From Rhodanobacteraceae bacterium (GTDB taxonomy: Bacteria; Pseudomonadota; Gammaproteobacteria; Xanthomonadales; Xanthomonadaceae), in NCBI GenBank assembly GCA_024233975.1, contig JACKOX010000009.1, positions 1-64,000 of the forward strand: a DNA stretch of 64,000 nt, read 5' to 3'. Below the pieces are notes generated by a model, which was not told the DNA's origin, did no database searches, and worked only from the letters and a program-made list of their open reading frames with translations. Below, one piece after another: positions 8,590 to 16,828 of this stretch. How positions within the stretch are numbered: the stretch's first letter is position 1; each line of letters opens with the position of its first letter. The translations under genes and the position numbers were made by a program.

Positions 8590-9171
8590 ATGCAATCCGG
8601 CGACAACCAGCTCACCACGCTGCTGCACCGCTGGTCGGATGGCGACGCCGAGGCCGGCGAGCGTCTTGCTGCCGAGGTTTACCAGCAGCTCAAGCAGATG
8701 GCGCGCTCGCAGCTGAACCGCGAGCGCGAGGGGCATACCCTGCAACCCACGGCGCTGGTCCACGAGGCCTATCTCAAGCTGGTCGGCGGCAAGCCCATCG
8801 ACTGGCAGGACCGCGCGCATTTCTTCGCAGTGTCCTCGCGGGTGATCCGCCAGATCCTGGTCGACAGTGGTCGCGCGCGCAGCGCGCAGCGACGCGACGG
8901 CGGCGAGCGGGTGATGCTGAGCACCGGCATCGTCGCGGACGATGAACGGGCGCCGGGCGAAGTCGACATCCTTGCCCTCGATCAGGCGCTGGAAGCGTTG
9001 GCCGCGGTCCGGCCCGAGCAGGCGCGGGTGGTCGAACTGCGCTATTTCGGCGGCCTGTCGGTGGAGGAAGTTGCCGAGGTCACCGGGCAGTCTACGGCCA
9101 CGATCGGTCGCCACTGGCGCGCCGCGCGGGCGTGGCTGATGCTGCAGCTGGGCGAGGACGACCCGGCATGA
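8590..9171 (+). CDS. ECF-type RNA polymerase sigma factor paired with a Ser/Thr kinase
   Basis: 193 residues. Region 2 spans about 5-95, with the QPTALVHEAYLKL and FFAVSSRVIRQILVD signatures of the TIGR02999-like ECF subfamily; region 4 is a helix-turn-helix at about 130-180 (RYFGGLSVEEVAEVTG, then ATIGRHWRAARAWL). The stop overlaps the ATG of the kinase gene (ATGA), so the two are translated together. No anti-sigma factor is adjacent. By analogy with ECF factors activated by threonine phosphorylation (EcfP/PknT of Vibrio), the kinase probably controls this sigma. The target promoters are not known. Confidence 0.88.
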   Translation: MQSGDNQLTTLLHRWSDGDAEAGERLAAEVYQQLKQMARSQLNREREGHTLQPTALVHEAYLKLVGGKPIDWQDRAHFFAVSSRVIRQILVDSGRARSAQRRDGGERVMLSTGIVADDERAPGEVDILALDQALEALAAVRPEQARVVELRYFGGLSVEEVAEVTGQSTATIGRHWRAARAWLMLQLGEDDPA

Positions 9172-11489
9172 ACGCGACTGACCGGCGCCTGCGTGCGCTG
9201 TCGGTTTTCGAGGAAAGCCTGGAGCAGCCCGAAGCCGGGCGCGATGCGTGGATCGCCGAACAGTGTGCCGGCGAGCCGGCGCTGGCCGCGGAAGTAGCGA
9301 AGCTGGTCGCCGCGGACCGCAGCGCCGCCGCATTCCTGGATTCGCCGGCGATTGCGCTGCGCGATCATCGCGGCGAGCGCTTCGGTCCGTTCCAGCTCGA
9401 TGACGAAATTGGCGCCGGCGGTATGGGTCGGGTCTACCGTGCGCACCGCGCCGATGGACGCTTCGAGCAGGAAGTGGCGGTCAAGCTGTTTGACCAGGGC
9501 ATTCGCGATCCACTGGCGCTGGCGCGCTTCGACGCCGAGCGCCGCATCCTTGCGCGACTGGAACATCCCGGCATCGCGCGCCTGATCGACGGCGGCACGG
9601 CGGAAGACGGCACGCCCTGGGTCGCCATGGAGCTGGTGCGCGGTGTTCCGATCACCATGCACTGCGAGCGCCAGCAGCTGGACGTGGCCGAGCGCATCGC
9701 GCTGGTCATCAAGGTCTGTGATGCCCTGGAGGCGGCGCATGCGCAGGGCGTCGTCCATCGCGACATCAAGCCCGGCAACGTGCTGGTCGACGAACATGGC
9801 CAGCCGCGCATCATCGACTTCGGCATCGCCAAGGTACTGGATGAAGCCCTGCTCGGCGCCGCGCTGCCAGCGACCTCGACGCAGGGCGTGCCGCTGACGC
9901 CGGAATACGCCAGTCCCGAGCAGGTCCGCGGTACCGCCGTCGCCGCGCCGAGCGACGTGTACGCGCTGGGCATCCTGCTCTACGAACTGCTGACCGGCAC
10001 GCGGCCCTATCGCCTCACCAGTCCGAGTCCGCTGGAGCTGGCCAGTACCGTCTGCCTCACCATTCCGCCGGATCCCTCCGACCGCGTCGCTCGCAACCGT
10101 CTTTCCGCCGGCCACGGGCTTCCGGCGATGCGCGAACTGCGCCGACAGCTGCGTGGCGACCTCGACCGCATCGTGATGACCGCGCTGCGCAAGTCGCCGG
10201 ACGAGCGTTACCCATCGGCCGCGGCGCTGGGGCGTGACCTTGAGCGCCACCTCACCGGCCAGCCGGTCAGCGCACGAGGCGCCTCGCGCTGGTATCGCTT
10301 CAGCTGCTTCGTGCGGCGCTACCGCTTTGCCAGCGCGGCAACGGCGGCGGCGATCCTGATCCTCGTTTCCGGGCTGGTTGCGGTGACCATCCAGGCGCGT
10401 CGCGCCCAGCACGAAGCCGAACGCGCGGAGGCGGCACGCGATTTCCTGTCCAGCCTGATTCTTCGCGCCGATCCGTACGAGACGGCGCCCGAACCCACGC
10501 TGGCTGGCGCGCTGAAAGCCTCGCTGGCCGATATTGACCAGTACTTCACCGGCCAGCCAGGCCTCGAAGCCGACATGCGCTACACCATCGGCTACGCCCT
10601 GCAGAACCTTGGCAAGACGGCCGAGGCGCGCCAGCAGATCGAGTCGGCGCTGGCCTGGCGCCAGCAGCACGGAACCGCCCTCGAACAGGCCGAGGCACTG
10701 GATGGCCTGGCGCAGGTGGACTGGTGGGACAGCGACTTCACGAACGCAGAGCAGCATTTCCAGCAGGCCCTGGACAGCCTCGGCGATGAAGATTCCGCCG
10801 AAGCGAAAAAGCAGCGCGTTGATGTGCTGACCAACCTCGGCGCGATGCTGATAGACGCCGGCGATTACCCGCGCAGCGTGGACTTCAGTCGACAGGCGGA
10901 GTTGGCGGCGAAGGACGCCGATGTCGATCTCGCCACGCAGGCATCGATCCAGGGCAATCTCGGTAACGCGCTGATCGAAATCGATGGCGAGTGGGAGGCC
11001 GGCCTCGCGGCGTTCGAGCGAGCGCGTGCGCTGCAGAAGAAAGCAACCGGTGAGCAGCATCCGAGCTACGCCGTGCTGCTCAACAACATCGCGCTGGCCT
11101 ATTACAGCGTGGGTCGTCTCGACGATGCTGTCGCGCCGATGCAGCAGTCACTGGCGATCCGCCGCGCGACGCTGGGGCCGACGCATCCGCAGACTGCCAC
11201 CGCGCTGTTCAACCTGGCCGGGCTCTATATCAGGCTGGGTCGGCTGGACGACGCTGAACCCCTGGCAAGGGAAGCATTGGCGGTTGCCGAAGGCGGTTAC
11301 CAGCCCGGTCATCCGCGCATAGGCAAGGCGCACGAGAAGCTGGCGCAACTGTTTGTCGCCCAGGGACGGACACAGCTGGCCCGTGATGAAGCGGAAGCGG
11401 CATTGGCGATCTACCAGTCTGCCCCGGACGTGGATCCGGAGTGGATCAGGACGGTGAAGGACATCCTCGATGGCCTGCCTGGCAGATAG
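9168..11489 (+). CDS. Membrane-anchored Ser/Thr protein kinase with TPR sensor region
   Basis: 773 residues. Kinase domain at about 73-345: Gly loop GAGGMGRVY, Lys106 in VAVK, HRDIKPGNV with catalytic Asp199, DFG at 217-219 and a PEYASPEQ activation end. One membrane helix follows at about 387-410 (AAAILILVSGLVAVTIQ). The C-terminal about 350 residues are tetratricopeptide repeats rich in Ala/Leu helices, presumably outside the membrane and sensing or binding a partner. The start overlaps the stop of the sigma gene, which is the obvious substrate candidate. All catalytic residues are present, so it should be active. Confidence 0.9.
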   Translation: MNATDRRLRALSVFEESLEQPEAGRDAWIAEQCAGEPALAAEVAKLVAADRSAAAFLDSPAIALRDHRGERFGPFQLDDEIGAGGMGRVYRAHRADGRFEQEVAVKLFDQGIRDPLALARFDAERRILARLEHPGIARLIDGGTAEDGTPWVAMELVRGVPITMHCERQQLDVAERIALVIKVCDALEAAHAQGVVHRDIKPGNVLVDEHGQPRIIDFGIAKVLDEALLGAALPATSTQGVPLTPEYASPEQVRGTAVAAPSDVYALGILLYELLTGTRPYRLTSPSPLELASTVCLTIPPDPSDRVARNRLSAGHGLPAMRELRRQLRGDLDRIVMTALRKSPDERYPSAAALGRDLERHLTGQPVSARGASRWYRFSCFVRRYRFASAATAAAILILVSGLVAVTIQARRAQHEAERAEAARDFLSSLILRADPYETAPEPTLAGALKASLADIDQYFTGQPGLEADMRYTIGYALQNLGKTAEARQQIESALAWRQQHGTALEQAEALDGLAQVDWWDSDFTNAEQHFQQALDSLGDEDSAEAKKQRVDVLTNLGAMLIDAGDYPRSVDFSRQAELAAKDADVDLATQASIQGNLGNALIEIDGEWEAGLAAFERARALQKKATGEQHPSYAVLLNNIALAYYSVGRLDDAVAPMQQSLAIRRATLGPTHPQTATALFNLAGLYIRLGRLDDAEPLAREALAVAEGGYQPGHPRIGKAHEKLAQLFVAQGRTQLARDEAEAALAIYQSAPDVDPEWIRTVKDILDGLPGR

Positions 11490-11501
11490 GGATGGATCAA
11501 T

Positions 11502-11523
11502 TCGCGGGATTCGCCACCCGCGA
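11502..11523. terminator. Hairpin between convergent genes
   Basis: TCGCGGG (11502-11508) and CCCGCGA (11517-11523) form a 7-bp GC stem with an 8-base loop between the stops of the kinase (+) and the S10 peptidase (-). There is no strong T run on either side, so the terminator role is only likely. Confidence 0.4.
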
Positions 11524-11526
11524 TCC

Positions 11527-13020
11527 TCAGCGCCCGCTCACCATCGCCTTCACGTCCGCGCGCAATGCCGCCAGGCTGTCCGGCCGCGAATAGAACATGT
11601 GGCCGCCCGGGTAGTTCTTCACGGCAACGCGGCTGCGGTCGCCCATGTCCGGCATCTGGTCGACGATCAGGATCGAGCTCATGAACGGGCAGGACAGGTC
11701 GTTCCAGCCATGCGCGATCAGCACCTTGAGGTTGCTGTCGTTGGCCACCGCCTTGCGCAGCTGCTGCACGGAGCCGCTGTCGGCATCGTCATCCTCGTGC
11801 CAGAGGCGGTTCACCTCGTAGCTAAGTGCGTTGTAGCGTGCATCGATCTTCCAGCCGACGGTGCGGGTGACGAAGTCGACCATCGCCGTGGTGGTCGGCG
11901 CGATGATGGCGTTCAGCAGCGGATCGTTGCCGCGCTGGCGCGGGGCCTGCGGAAACGGGTCCCAGGCGGTGACGTTGGAGTCGTAGATGCTGCCCAGCTT
12001 GCCCTGGTCGCGATGCACCTCGCGCAGGTAGGCACCGGAGTCGATGCGGCCACCGGCATAGCGCACGAACTTCGGGTCGAGGCCGGTCATTTCGGTGACC
12101 CTGGCGATCATCGCGTCGCGCGCGGCGGGATCGCTGTTGCCCAGCAGCAGCGCATGTGCGTAGTCGCCACGGGTGTATTCGACCACCTCGCGCATGTGTG
12201 CTTCGTCCAGCATGCCGCGGCGCTCGTAGTTGGCGGCGACGATGGACGGCAGCGAAATCATCCACGGCAGCGGCGACACATCGCCATCGCGGTAGTTGCC
12301 CGGATCGAGGTAGGGCGACACCAGGATGACGCCGTTCATCGCCACGCCAAGGCGGGTCTGCAGGTACTCGGTGATGCGCGGGCCGCGGAAACCGCCGTAG
12401 CTTTCGCCGCTGAGATACTTGCGCGAGGTCAGGCGACCATTCTTCACCAGCCAGTCGTAGATGATCCGCGACAGGTACTCGATGTCGGCGTCGGTGCTGT
12501 AGAACTGCGTGGTGGCCTCCTTGTCATCGACCAGCGCGCGGCTGAAGCCGGTGCCGACCGGGTCGATGAACACGAGGTCGGTGAAGTCCAGCCAGCTGCC
12601 CGGGTTGTCATGCAGCGAGGCGTCGTCCGACGGGTTGCTGCCGTCCTCGCCGAAGTTCAGGCGTTTGGGGCCGATGGCGCCGAAGTTCAGGTACACCGAC
12701 GAGGCGCCCGGCCCGCCGTTGAGCGCGAAGGTCACCGGGCGTGATCGGTCATTGCCCACCGTGTACTCGGTGTAGACCACCTCCGCGGTGATCTTGCCCT
12801 TGTCGTCGCGTACCGGGAGATGGCCCACCTTAGCCGTGTAGTTGATGCGCTGGCCGCCGATCTGCGCGCTCTGCGCCACGCTGGCATCGTCCGGTAGCGG
12901 CGGCAGCTGCTTCCCTGTGGCGGCGTCCTTGTTTTCCGCGTCGGCAGCGAAAACCGCGCCACCAGGTATTGCCAGCGCGGCAAGAAGACAGGTGGCGGCG
13001 AACAGGCGGAACAGGGTCAT
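11527..13020 (-). CDS. Exported S10-family serine carboxypeptidase-like peptidase
   Basis: 497 residues from ATG 13020 (GGGAGAA upstream). Signal peptide at 1-25 (ends AVFAAD). The alpha/beta-hydrolase triad of family S10 is visible: NGGPGASS at about 101-108 (oxyanion loop), Ser207 in SGESYGG, Asp in HGWNDLSCPF near 445, and His in PGGHMF near 475. It probably removes C-terminal residues from peptides in the periplasm or medium. It is convergent with the kinase gene and divergent from the amidohydrolase at 13191, so the two peptide-degrading enzymes share an intergenic region. Confidence 0.88.
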   Translation of the reverse strand: MTLFRLFAATCLLAALAIPGGAVFAADAENKDAATGKQLPPLPDDASVAQSAQIGGQRINYTAKVGHLPVRDDKGKITAEVVYTEYTVGNDRSRPVTFALNGGPGASSVYLNFGAIGPKRLNFGEDGSNPSDDASLHDNPGSWLDFTDLVFIDPVGTGFSRALVDDKEATTQFYSTDADIEYLSRIIYDWLVKNGRLTSRKYLSGESYGGFRGPRITEYLQTRLGVAMNGVILVSPYLDPGNYRDGDVSPLPWMISLPSIVAANYERRGMLDEAHMREVVEYTRGDYAHALLLGNSDPAARDAMIARVTEMTGLDPKFVRYAGGRIDSGAYLREVHRDQGKLGSIYDSNVTAWDPFPQAPRQRGNDPLLNAIIAPTTTAMVDFVTRTVGWKIDARYNALSYEVNRLWHEDDDADSGSVQQLRKAVANDSNLKVLIAHGWNDLSCPFMSSILIVDQMPDMGDRSRVAVKNYPGGHMFYSRPDSLAALRADVKAMVSGR

Positions 13021-13190
13021 GGCGCATTCTCCCGGAGCTGGCGGTAGCGAAGCAGGTAGCTGAACAAGTCTAGACCTCGCCGCCACCGATGCACCGTGCC
13101 ATCGGTCTCGCCGACAGGCATTCCGGACGTCCACCACGGAGCGCGCGCCGGGGCTACACTGCCGTCTGGATTTCGGGAGGGAGATTCCAG

Positions 13191-14507
13191 ATGAACCGTG
13201 TTGCTCTTGGCGCCGTCATCGCGCTGCTGTCGTCGACGCAGGTGGCGCAGGCTGCCGACGCAGCGAAGTCACCCGGCGCCGATTCGGTGCTGCTGCGCGC
13301 CGCGCACCTGTTCGATGGCGCCAGCGGCAAGCTGGTATCGCCGGGCTCGGTGCTGGTCCAGGGTGGCAGGATCACCGCGGTGAACGCCAAGGTCGAACTG
13401 GCTGAAGGCACGCGCGTCATTGATCTTGGCGATGCCACGCTGCTGCCCGGCTATATCGATGCTCACACTCACGTTACCTACGACTACAGCGAGGATTGGG
13501 GCAAGGCCTTCTACGAAGGCATGCTGCGCTTTCCCGCCGAAGACGCACTGCACGCCGCACACAACGCCAAACTCACCGTGGAAGCCGGCGTGACCACCGT
13601 GCGCAACGTCGGCGCCGGCGACTTCGTCGACATCGCCCTGCGCAACGCCATCAACCAGGGCCTGGTCGAAGGCCCGCGCATGCTCACCGCCGCGCACGCC
13701 ATCGGCTCCACCGGCGGGCATTGCGATGGCTCGCCGATTCCGCCGGATCGCGTCGCATTGTCCGGTCCGCTCGAAGGTGTCTGCGACGGTGCCGACGAAT
13801 GCCGCAAGGCGGTTCGCTTGCAGATGAAGTACGGCGCCGACGTCATCAAGATCTGCGCCAGTGGAGGCGTGCTGTCGGAATCCGATCCCGTCGACGTGCC
13901 ACAGCTGACACCCGATGAACTCAAGGCCATCATCGGCGAAGCCCATACCTGGGGTCGCAAGGTGGCGGCGCACAGCCATGGCGATCTCGCCGCACGCATG
14001 GCCGTGGAGGCCGGCGTCGACTCCATCGAGCACGGCAGCTTCCTCAGCGATGACACCCTGAAGCTGATGAAGTCCCGGGGCACCTATCTCGTGCCCACGC
14101 GCGTCACCGTCACCTGGCTCGACAACCTGCTCGACCGTTTCCCGCCGAAAGTCCGGGCCAAGGCCGAAGCCGCGAAGGCCGGCCACGCCGACGCGATGAA
14201 GCGCGCGTTCGCCATCGGTGTGCCGATCGCCATGGGCACCGACGCTGCCGTCTACCCGCACGGCCTGAATGCCCGCGAATTCGGCGACTACGTCGATCTC
14301 GGCATGACGCCCGCGCAGGCGCTGCTGACCAGCAGCCAGGGCGCGGCGAAGCTGCTCGGCGTGGACACTGAAACCGGTACGCTGGAAACCGGCAAGTCCG
14401 CCGACATCGTTGCCGTCCCGGGTAACGTGCTGGAAAACATCCGGGCCACCGAACACCCGCTGCTGGTGATGGCGCGCGGAGAGATCGTCAGGCAACCGGT
14501 GGACTGA
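13191..14507 (+). CDS. Exported metal-dependent amidohydrolase (prolidase/imidazolonepropionase-like)
   Basis: 438 residues from ATG 13191, with a strong GGGAGGGAG ribosome site; the 34-codon upstream extension is not needed. Signal peptide at 1-22 (ends VAQAAD). Metal ligands of the amidohydrolase TIM barrel are visible: HTH in IDAHTHVTYD, the lysine in GADVIKICASGG that is carboxylated in this family, His in HSHGD and IEHGS, and Asp in MGTDAAVYPHG. Relatives act as Xaa-Pro or Xaa-Arg dipeptidases. Adjacent to the S10 peptidase, consistent with extracytoplasmic peptide breakdown. Confidence 0.87.
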   Translation: MNRVALGAVIALLSSTQVAQAADAAKSPGADSVLLRAAHLFDGASGKLVSPGSVLVQGGRITAVNAKVELAEGTRVIDLGDATLLPGYIDAHTHVTYDYSEDWGKAFYEGMLRFPAEDALHAAHNAKLTVEAGVTTVRNVGAGDFVDIALRNAINQGLVEGPRMLTAAHAIGSTGGHCDGSPIPPDRVALSGPLEGVCDGADECRKAVRLQMKYGADVIKICASGGVLSESDPVDVPQLTPDELKAIIGEAHTWGRKVAAHSHGDLAARMAVEAGVDSIEHGSFLSDDTLKLMKSRGTYLVPTRVTVTWLDNLLDRFPPKVRAKAEAAKAGHADAMKRAFAIGVPIAMGTDAAVYPHGLNAREFGDYVDLGMTPAQALLTSSQGAAKLLGVDTETGTLETGKSADIVAVPGNVLENIRATEHPLLVMARGEIVRQPVD

Positions 14508-14519
14508 GCCCGTAGCGGT

Positions 14520-15734
14520 TCAATACTCGACGCCGGCGGCGTCGAGCTGTTCGCGCAGGGTCTGCATGCCGGTGTCTGCCGGCCAGCCGGCCCATTGCGC
14601 GATGTTCTCGCCGTCGCGGAACACGTAGAAGGTCGGCATCGCCCAGCTGTCGAGCATGGACCATTCGTCGTCCGACCAGGCAATGTGGATCGGCTGGCTG
14701 GGAAACTCGCTGTTCCAGTTGGCGACATTGCCGAAGGATTCGTCTGCGCTGGCGAGCCATATCCCGTGTTTGTGGAACAGCGCTGCCATCCGGTCATCGG
14801 CTTCGATGGCGCGCGCGGCGTCCTGCGAGAAATGGCAACTGGCGACCACCACGATGTGCAGGCCTTGATCCAGTAGACGAGCCTCACGACGCAGGCCGTT
14901 GCCGCCGTCGAACACGCTGAGTAGCGTCGGGCCACCGGTGGACGGCTGATCAAGTAGGCGATGGCGCGGGACAGGCGTCAGCTCAACGCTCGCGAAGTCG
15001 TTTTCAAGGGATTCGGCGTCATCAAATTGGCGATCTGCGACCAGCGCATCGTGGAGCATTGCAACCTGCTTATTGGTGGCGGCATCCCGTTCGTTCAGAA
15101 GATCGAGTGCGATTCGCATTTGCCCGATGGCATTTGGCGATGCCCCCCGTGACGCCGACTGCAGCGCGCGAAACGCCAGATTGAGGTCGTGGTTGTTTAG
15201 CGTCGACAACGATTCCTTACTGACGCCATCTGGAAACAGCAGGGGCAGTTGGTCGCGAATCACGGTTCGTTCTTCAGAGGGAGACACGTTCCTCATTCCT
15301 GAATACATGGTGCTGTATCGCCGGTCGAAATCCGTCTCTAGCGCATATCGAGCATGTGGCTGGTCGTTGCCCTCCCATGCACCGACATACTCCGGTGCGT
15401 CGACGAGTCGCATCACCTCGTCGATCTGGTTCGAGGTCAGTTCAGAGGTGAGATCGCTCGTATCAAACCCGCCAATACCGTGTGCCCTCTGGATCAGGCC
15501 ATCTACGAATCGCTTCCGTGCGCCCGGAGAAAGAATGGCCAGTGATGAGTTTTCAAACGCAGGCGAGTCGATGAACGCCTGCATTTCTTCGCGGGTTCGG
15601 ACCACGATAGGCGTCGAGGTCTTGGTGACCGATGCGTCCTCACGAGCCAACGCGACAGGGGCATCAATGATGCCGACTAATGCCAGTAGCACAACGGAAA
15701 ACAGCAGCGGAGATGCGATGCGATAAGTTTTCAT
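14520..15734 (-). CDS. Exported protein with C-terminal thioredoxin-like domain lacking CxxC
   Basis: 404 residues from ATG 15734; signal peptide at 1-29 (ends VALARED). Residues 30-270 are helical and not recognised. The last about 120 residues look like a thioredoxin fold: a beta strand then VVVASCHFSQDA where CxxC would be (only one Cys remains), and AMPTFYVFRDGE with the cis-proline loop. A disulfide exchange role is therefore unlikely; binding or a single-Cys chemistry is possible. The downstream end faces the amidohydrolase stop 12 bases away. Base composition is lower in GC than neighbouring genes. Confidence 0.6.
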   Translation of the reverse strand: MKTYRIASPLLFSVVLLALVGIIDAPVALAREDASVTKTSTPIVVRTREEMQAFIDSPAFENSSLAILSPGARKRFVDGLIQRAHGIGGFDTSDLTSELTSNQIDEVMRLVDAPEYVGAWEGNDQPHARYALETDFDRRYSTMYSGMRNVSPSEERTVIRDQLPLLFPDGVSKESLSTLNNHDLNLAFRALQSASRGASPNAIGQMRIALDLLNERDAATNKQVAMLHDALVADRQFDDAESLENDFASVELTPVPRHRLLDQPSTGGPTLLSVFDGGNGLRREARLLDQGLHIVVVASCHFSQDAARAIEADDRMAALFHKHGIWLASADESFGNVANWNSEFPSQPIHIAWSDDEWSMLDSWAMPTFYVFRDGENIAQWAGWPADTGMQTLREQLDAAGVEY

Positions 15735-15765
15735 GTGGCGTTGGACGTCCCTGTGATGCCGAAGT

Positions 15766-16500
15766 TCAGCGACTGCGCTTGTCCCGCGCAAAAATCTGTC
15801 GGTTGCTGCCGTCGCCGCGTTCCTCGATGTCGAACAGGCCGGTGGCGGCGATCAGGTCGCTGAGTTTGCGGTAGCCGTAGTTGCGCGGGTCGAACTCCGG
15901 CGCCTGCTTGGCGACGTTGCTGCCGATGGCGCCGAGGTGCGTCCAGCCGCTGTCGTCCGAGCCCGCTTCGGCGGCGCTGCGCAGCAGGCTGGTCAGTCGA
16001 GAATCGCCGCGCAGCTTGGTCCCGCTGATGCGCTTCTGCGGGGCGTCGACCTCGTCCTTTTCGATCAGCAGTTCGGTGTAGATGAACTTGTCGCAGGCGG
16101 CAACGAAGGGCTCCGGCGTCTTGCGTTCGCCAAAACCGTAGACGGTCAGTCCCGATTCGCGGATGCGCGCGGCCAGCCGGGTGAAGTCGCTATCACTGGA
16201 CACGATGCCGAAACCGTCGAAGCGCCCGGTGTAGAGCAGGTCCATGGCATCGATGATCATCGCCGAATCGGTGGCGTTCTTGCCGCGCGTGTAGCCGAAC
16301 TGCTGGATCGGCTGGATCGAATGCGTCAGCAGCGTTTCCTTCCAGCCTTTCAGCTGCGTGCCGGTCCAGTCGCCATAGATGCGCTTGACGTGCGCCGTGC
16401 CGTACTTGGCCACCTCGGCCAGCAGGCCTTCAACAATCGCAGGCTGTGCATTGTCGGCGTCGATCAGCAGCGCCAGTCGGGGTGAGTCGTTGTCGGCCAC
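15766..16500 (-). CDS. NYN-domain (LabA/DUF88) putative RNase with OST-HTH-like tail
   Basis: 244 residues; GTG start at 16500 with AGGAG 8 bases upstream. The NYN (PIN-like) nuclease domain covers about 5-150: LALLIDADNAQ, then NATDSAMIIDAMDLLY, and SSDSDFTRLAARIRESG give the acidic residues expected to bind metal (DADN, TDS, SDSDF). The C-terminal about 80 residues (LRGDSRLTSLL to GSNRQIFA) fit an OST-HTH/LOTUS-like winged helix, a known partner domain that may bind RNA. A cytoplasmic role in RNA turnover is inferred from the family; the substrate is unknown. Confidence 0.82.
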   Translation of the reverse strand: MADNDSPRLALLIDADNAQPAIVEGLLAEVAKYGTAHVKRIYGDWTGTQLKGWKETLLTHSIQPIQQFGYTRGKNATDSAMIIDAMDLLYTGRFDGFGIVSSDSDFTRLAARIRESGLTVYGFGERKTPEPFVAACDKFIYTELLIEKDEVDAPQKRISGTKLRGDSRLTSLLRSAAEAGSDDSGWTHLGAIGSNVAKQAPEFDPRNYGYRKLSDLIAATGLFDIEERGDGSNRQIFARDKRSR

Positions 16501-16655
16501 GGTGTCGCTCCTGCTCGGGTCTGGTGGCGATGGTATCGCGAGAGCGATGACATCATCGTTGTCGCTGTGTCCCGCGCTTCGTCGACCGCATATAGTCGAT
16601 CTCTACCGATTTTCACTTTGCTTTGCCAGCCAGCGTGGGGCGGGATACGCGGTAG

Positions 16656-16823
16656 AAGCGTATTGTCAGCGTCGACTCCGTCTACCAGTTCACCGAATTC
16701 CTCAAAGGCAATCCCGACCTTCCATCCAAAAACTTCAACGTTGCAAACGTCAAAGGTCAGGCGATGCTGATACCAATATCTCAGTACGTGAATCGTTTTT
16801 GTCTGGCAGCCGCAGCTGCGTAG
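16656..16823 (+). other. Protein-like open stretch without start codon, possible gene remnant
   Basis: The 16501-16828 gap between the NYN gene and the FG-GAP gene contains a plus-strand frame open from a TAG at 16653 to a TAG near 16821. It reads protein-like (VYQFTEFLKGNPDLPSKNF, later MLIPISQYVNRF) but has no start codon. GC is low compared with its flanks. I do not recognise the family. It could be the tail of a decayed gene or chance; nothing else is seen in this gap. Confidence 0.25.
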
Positions 16824-16828
16824 CATGT

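Noticed and set aside
9042..11060. 672-codon open frame opposite the kinase gene
   Set aside because: Kinase motifs and the overlap with the sigma gene show the plus strand is coding.
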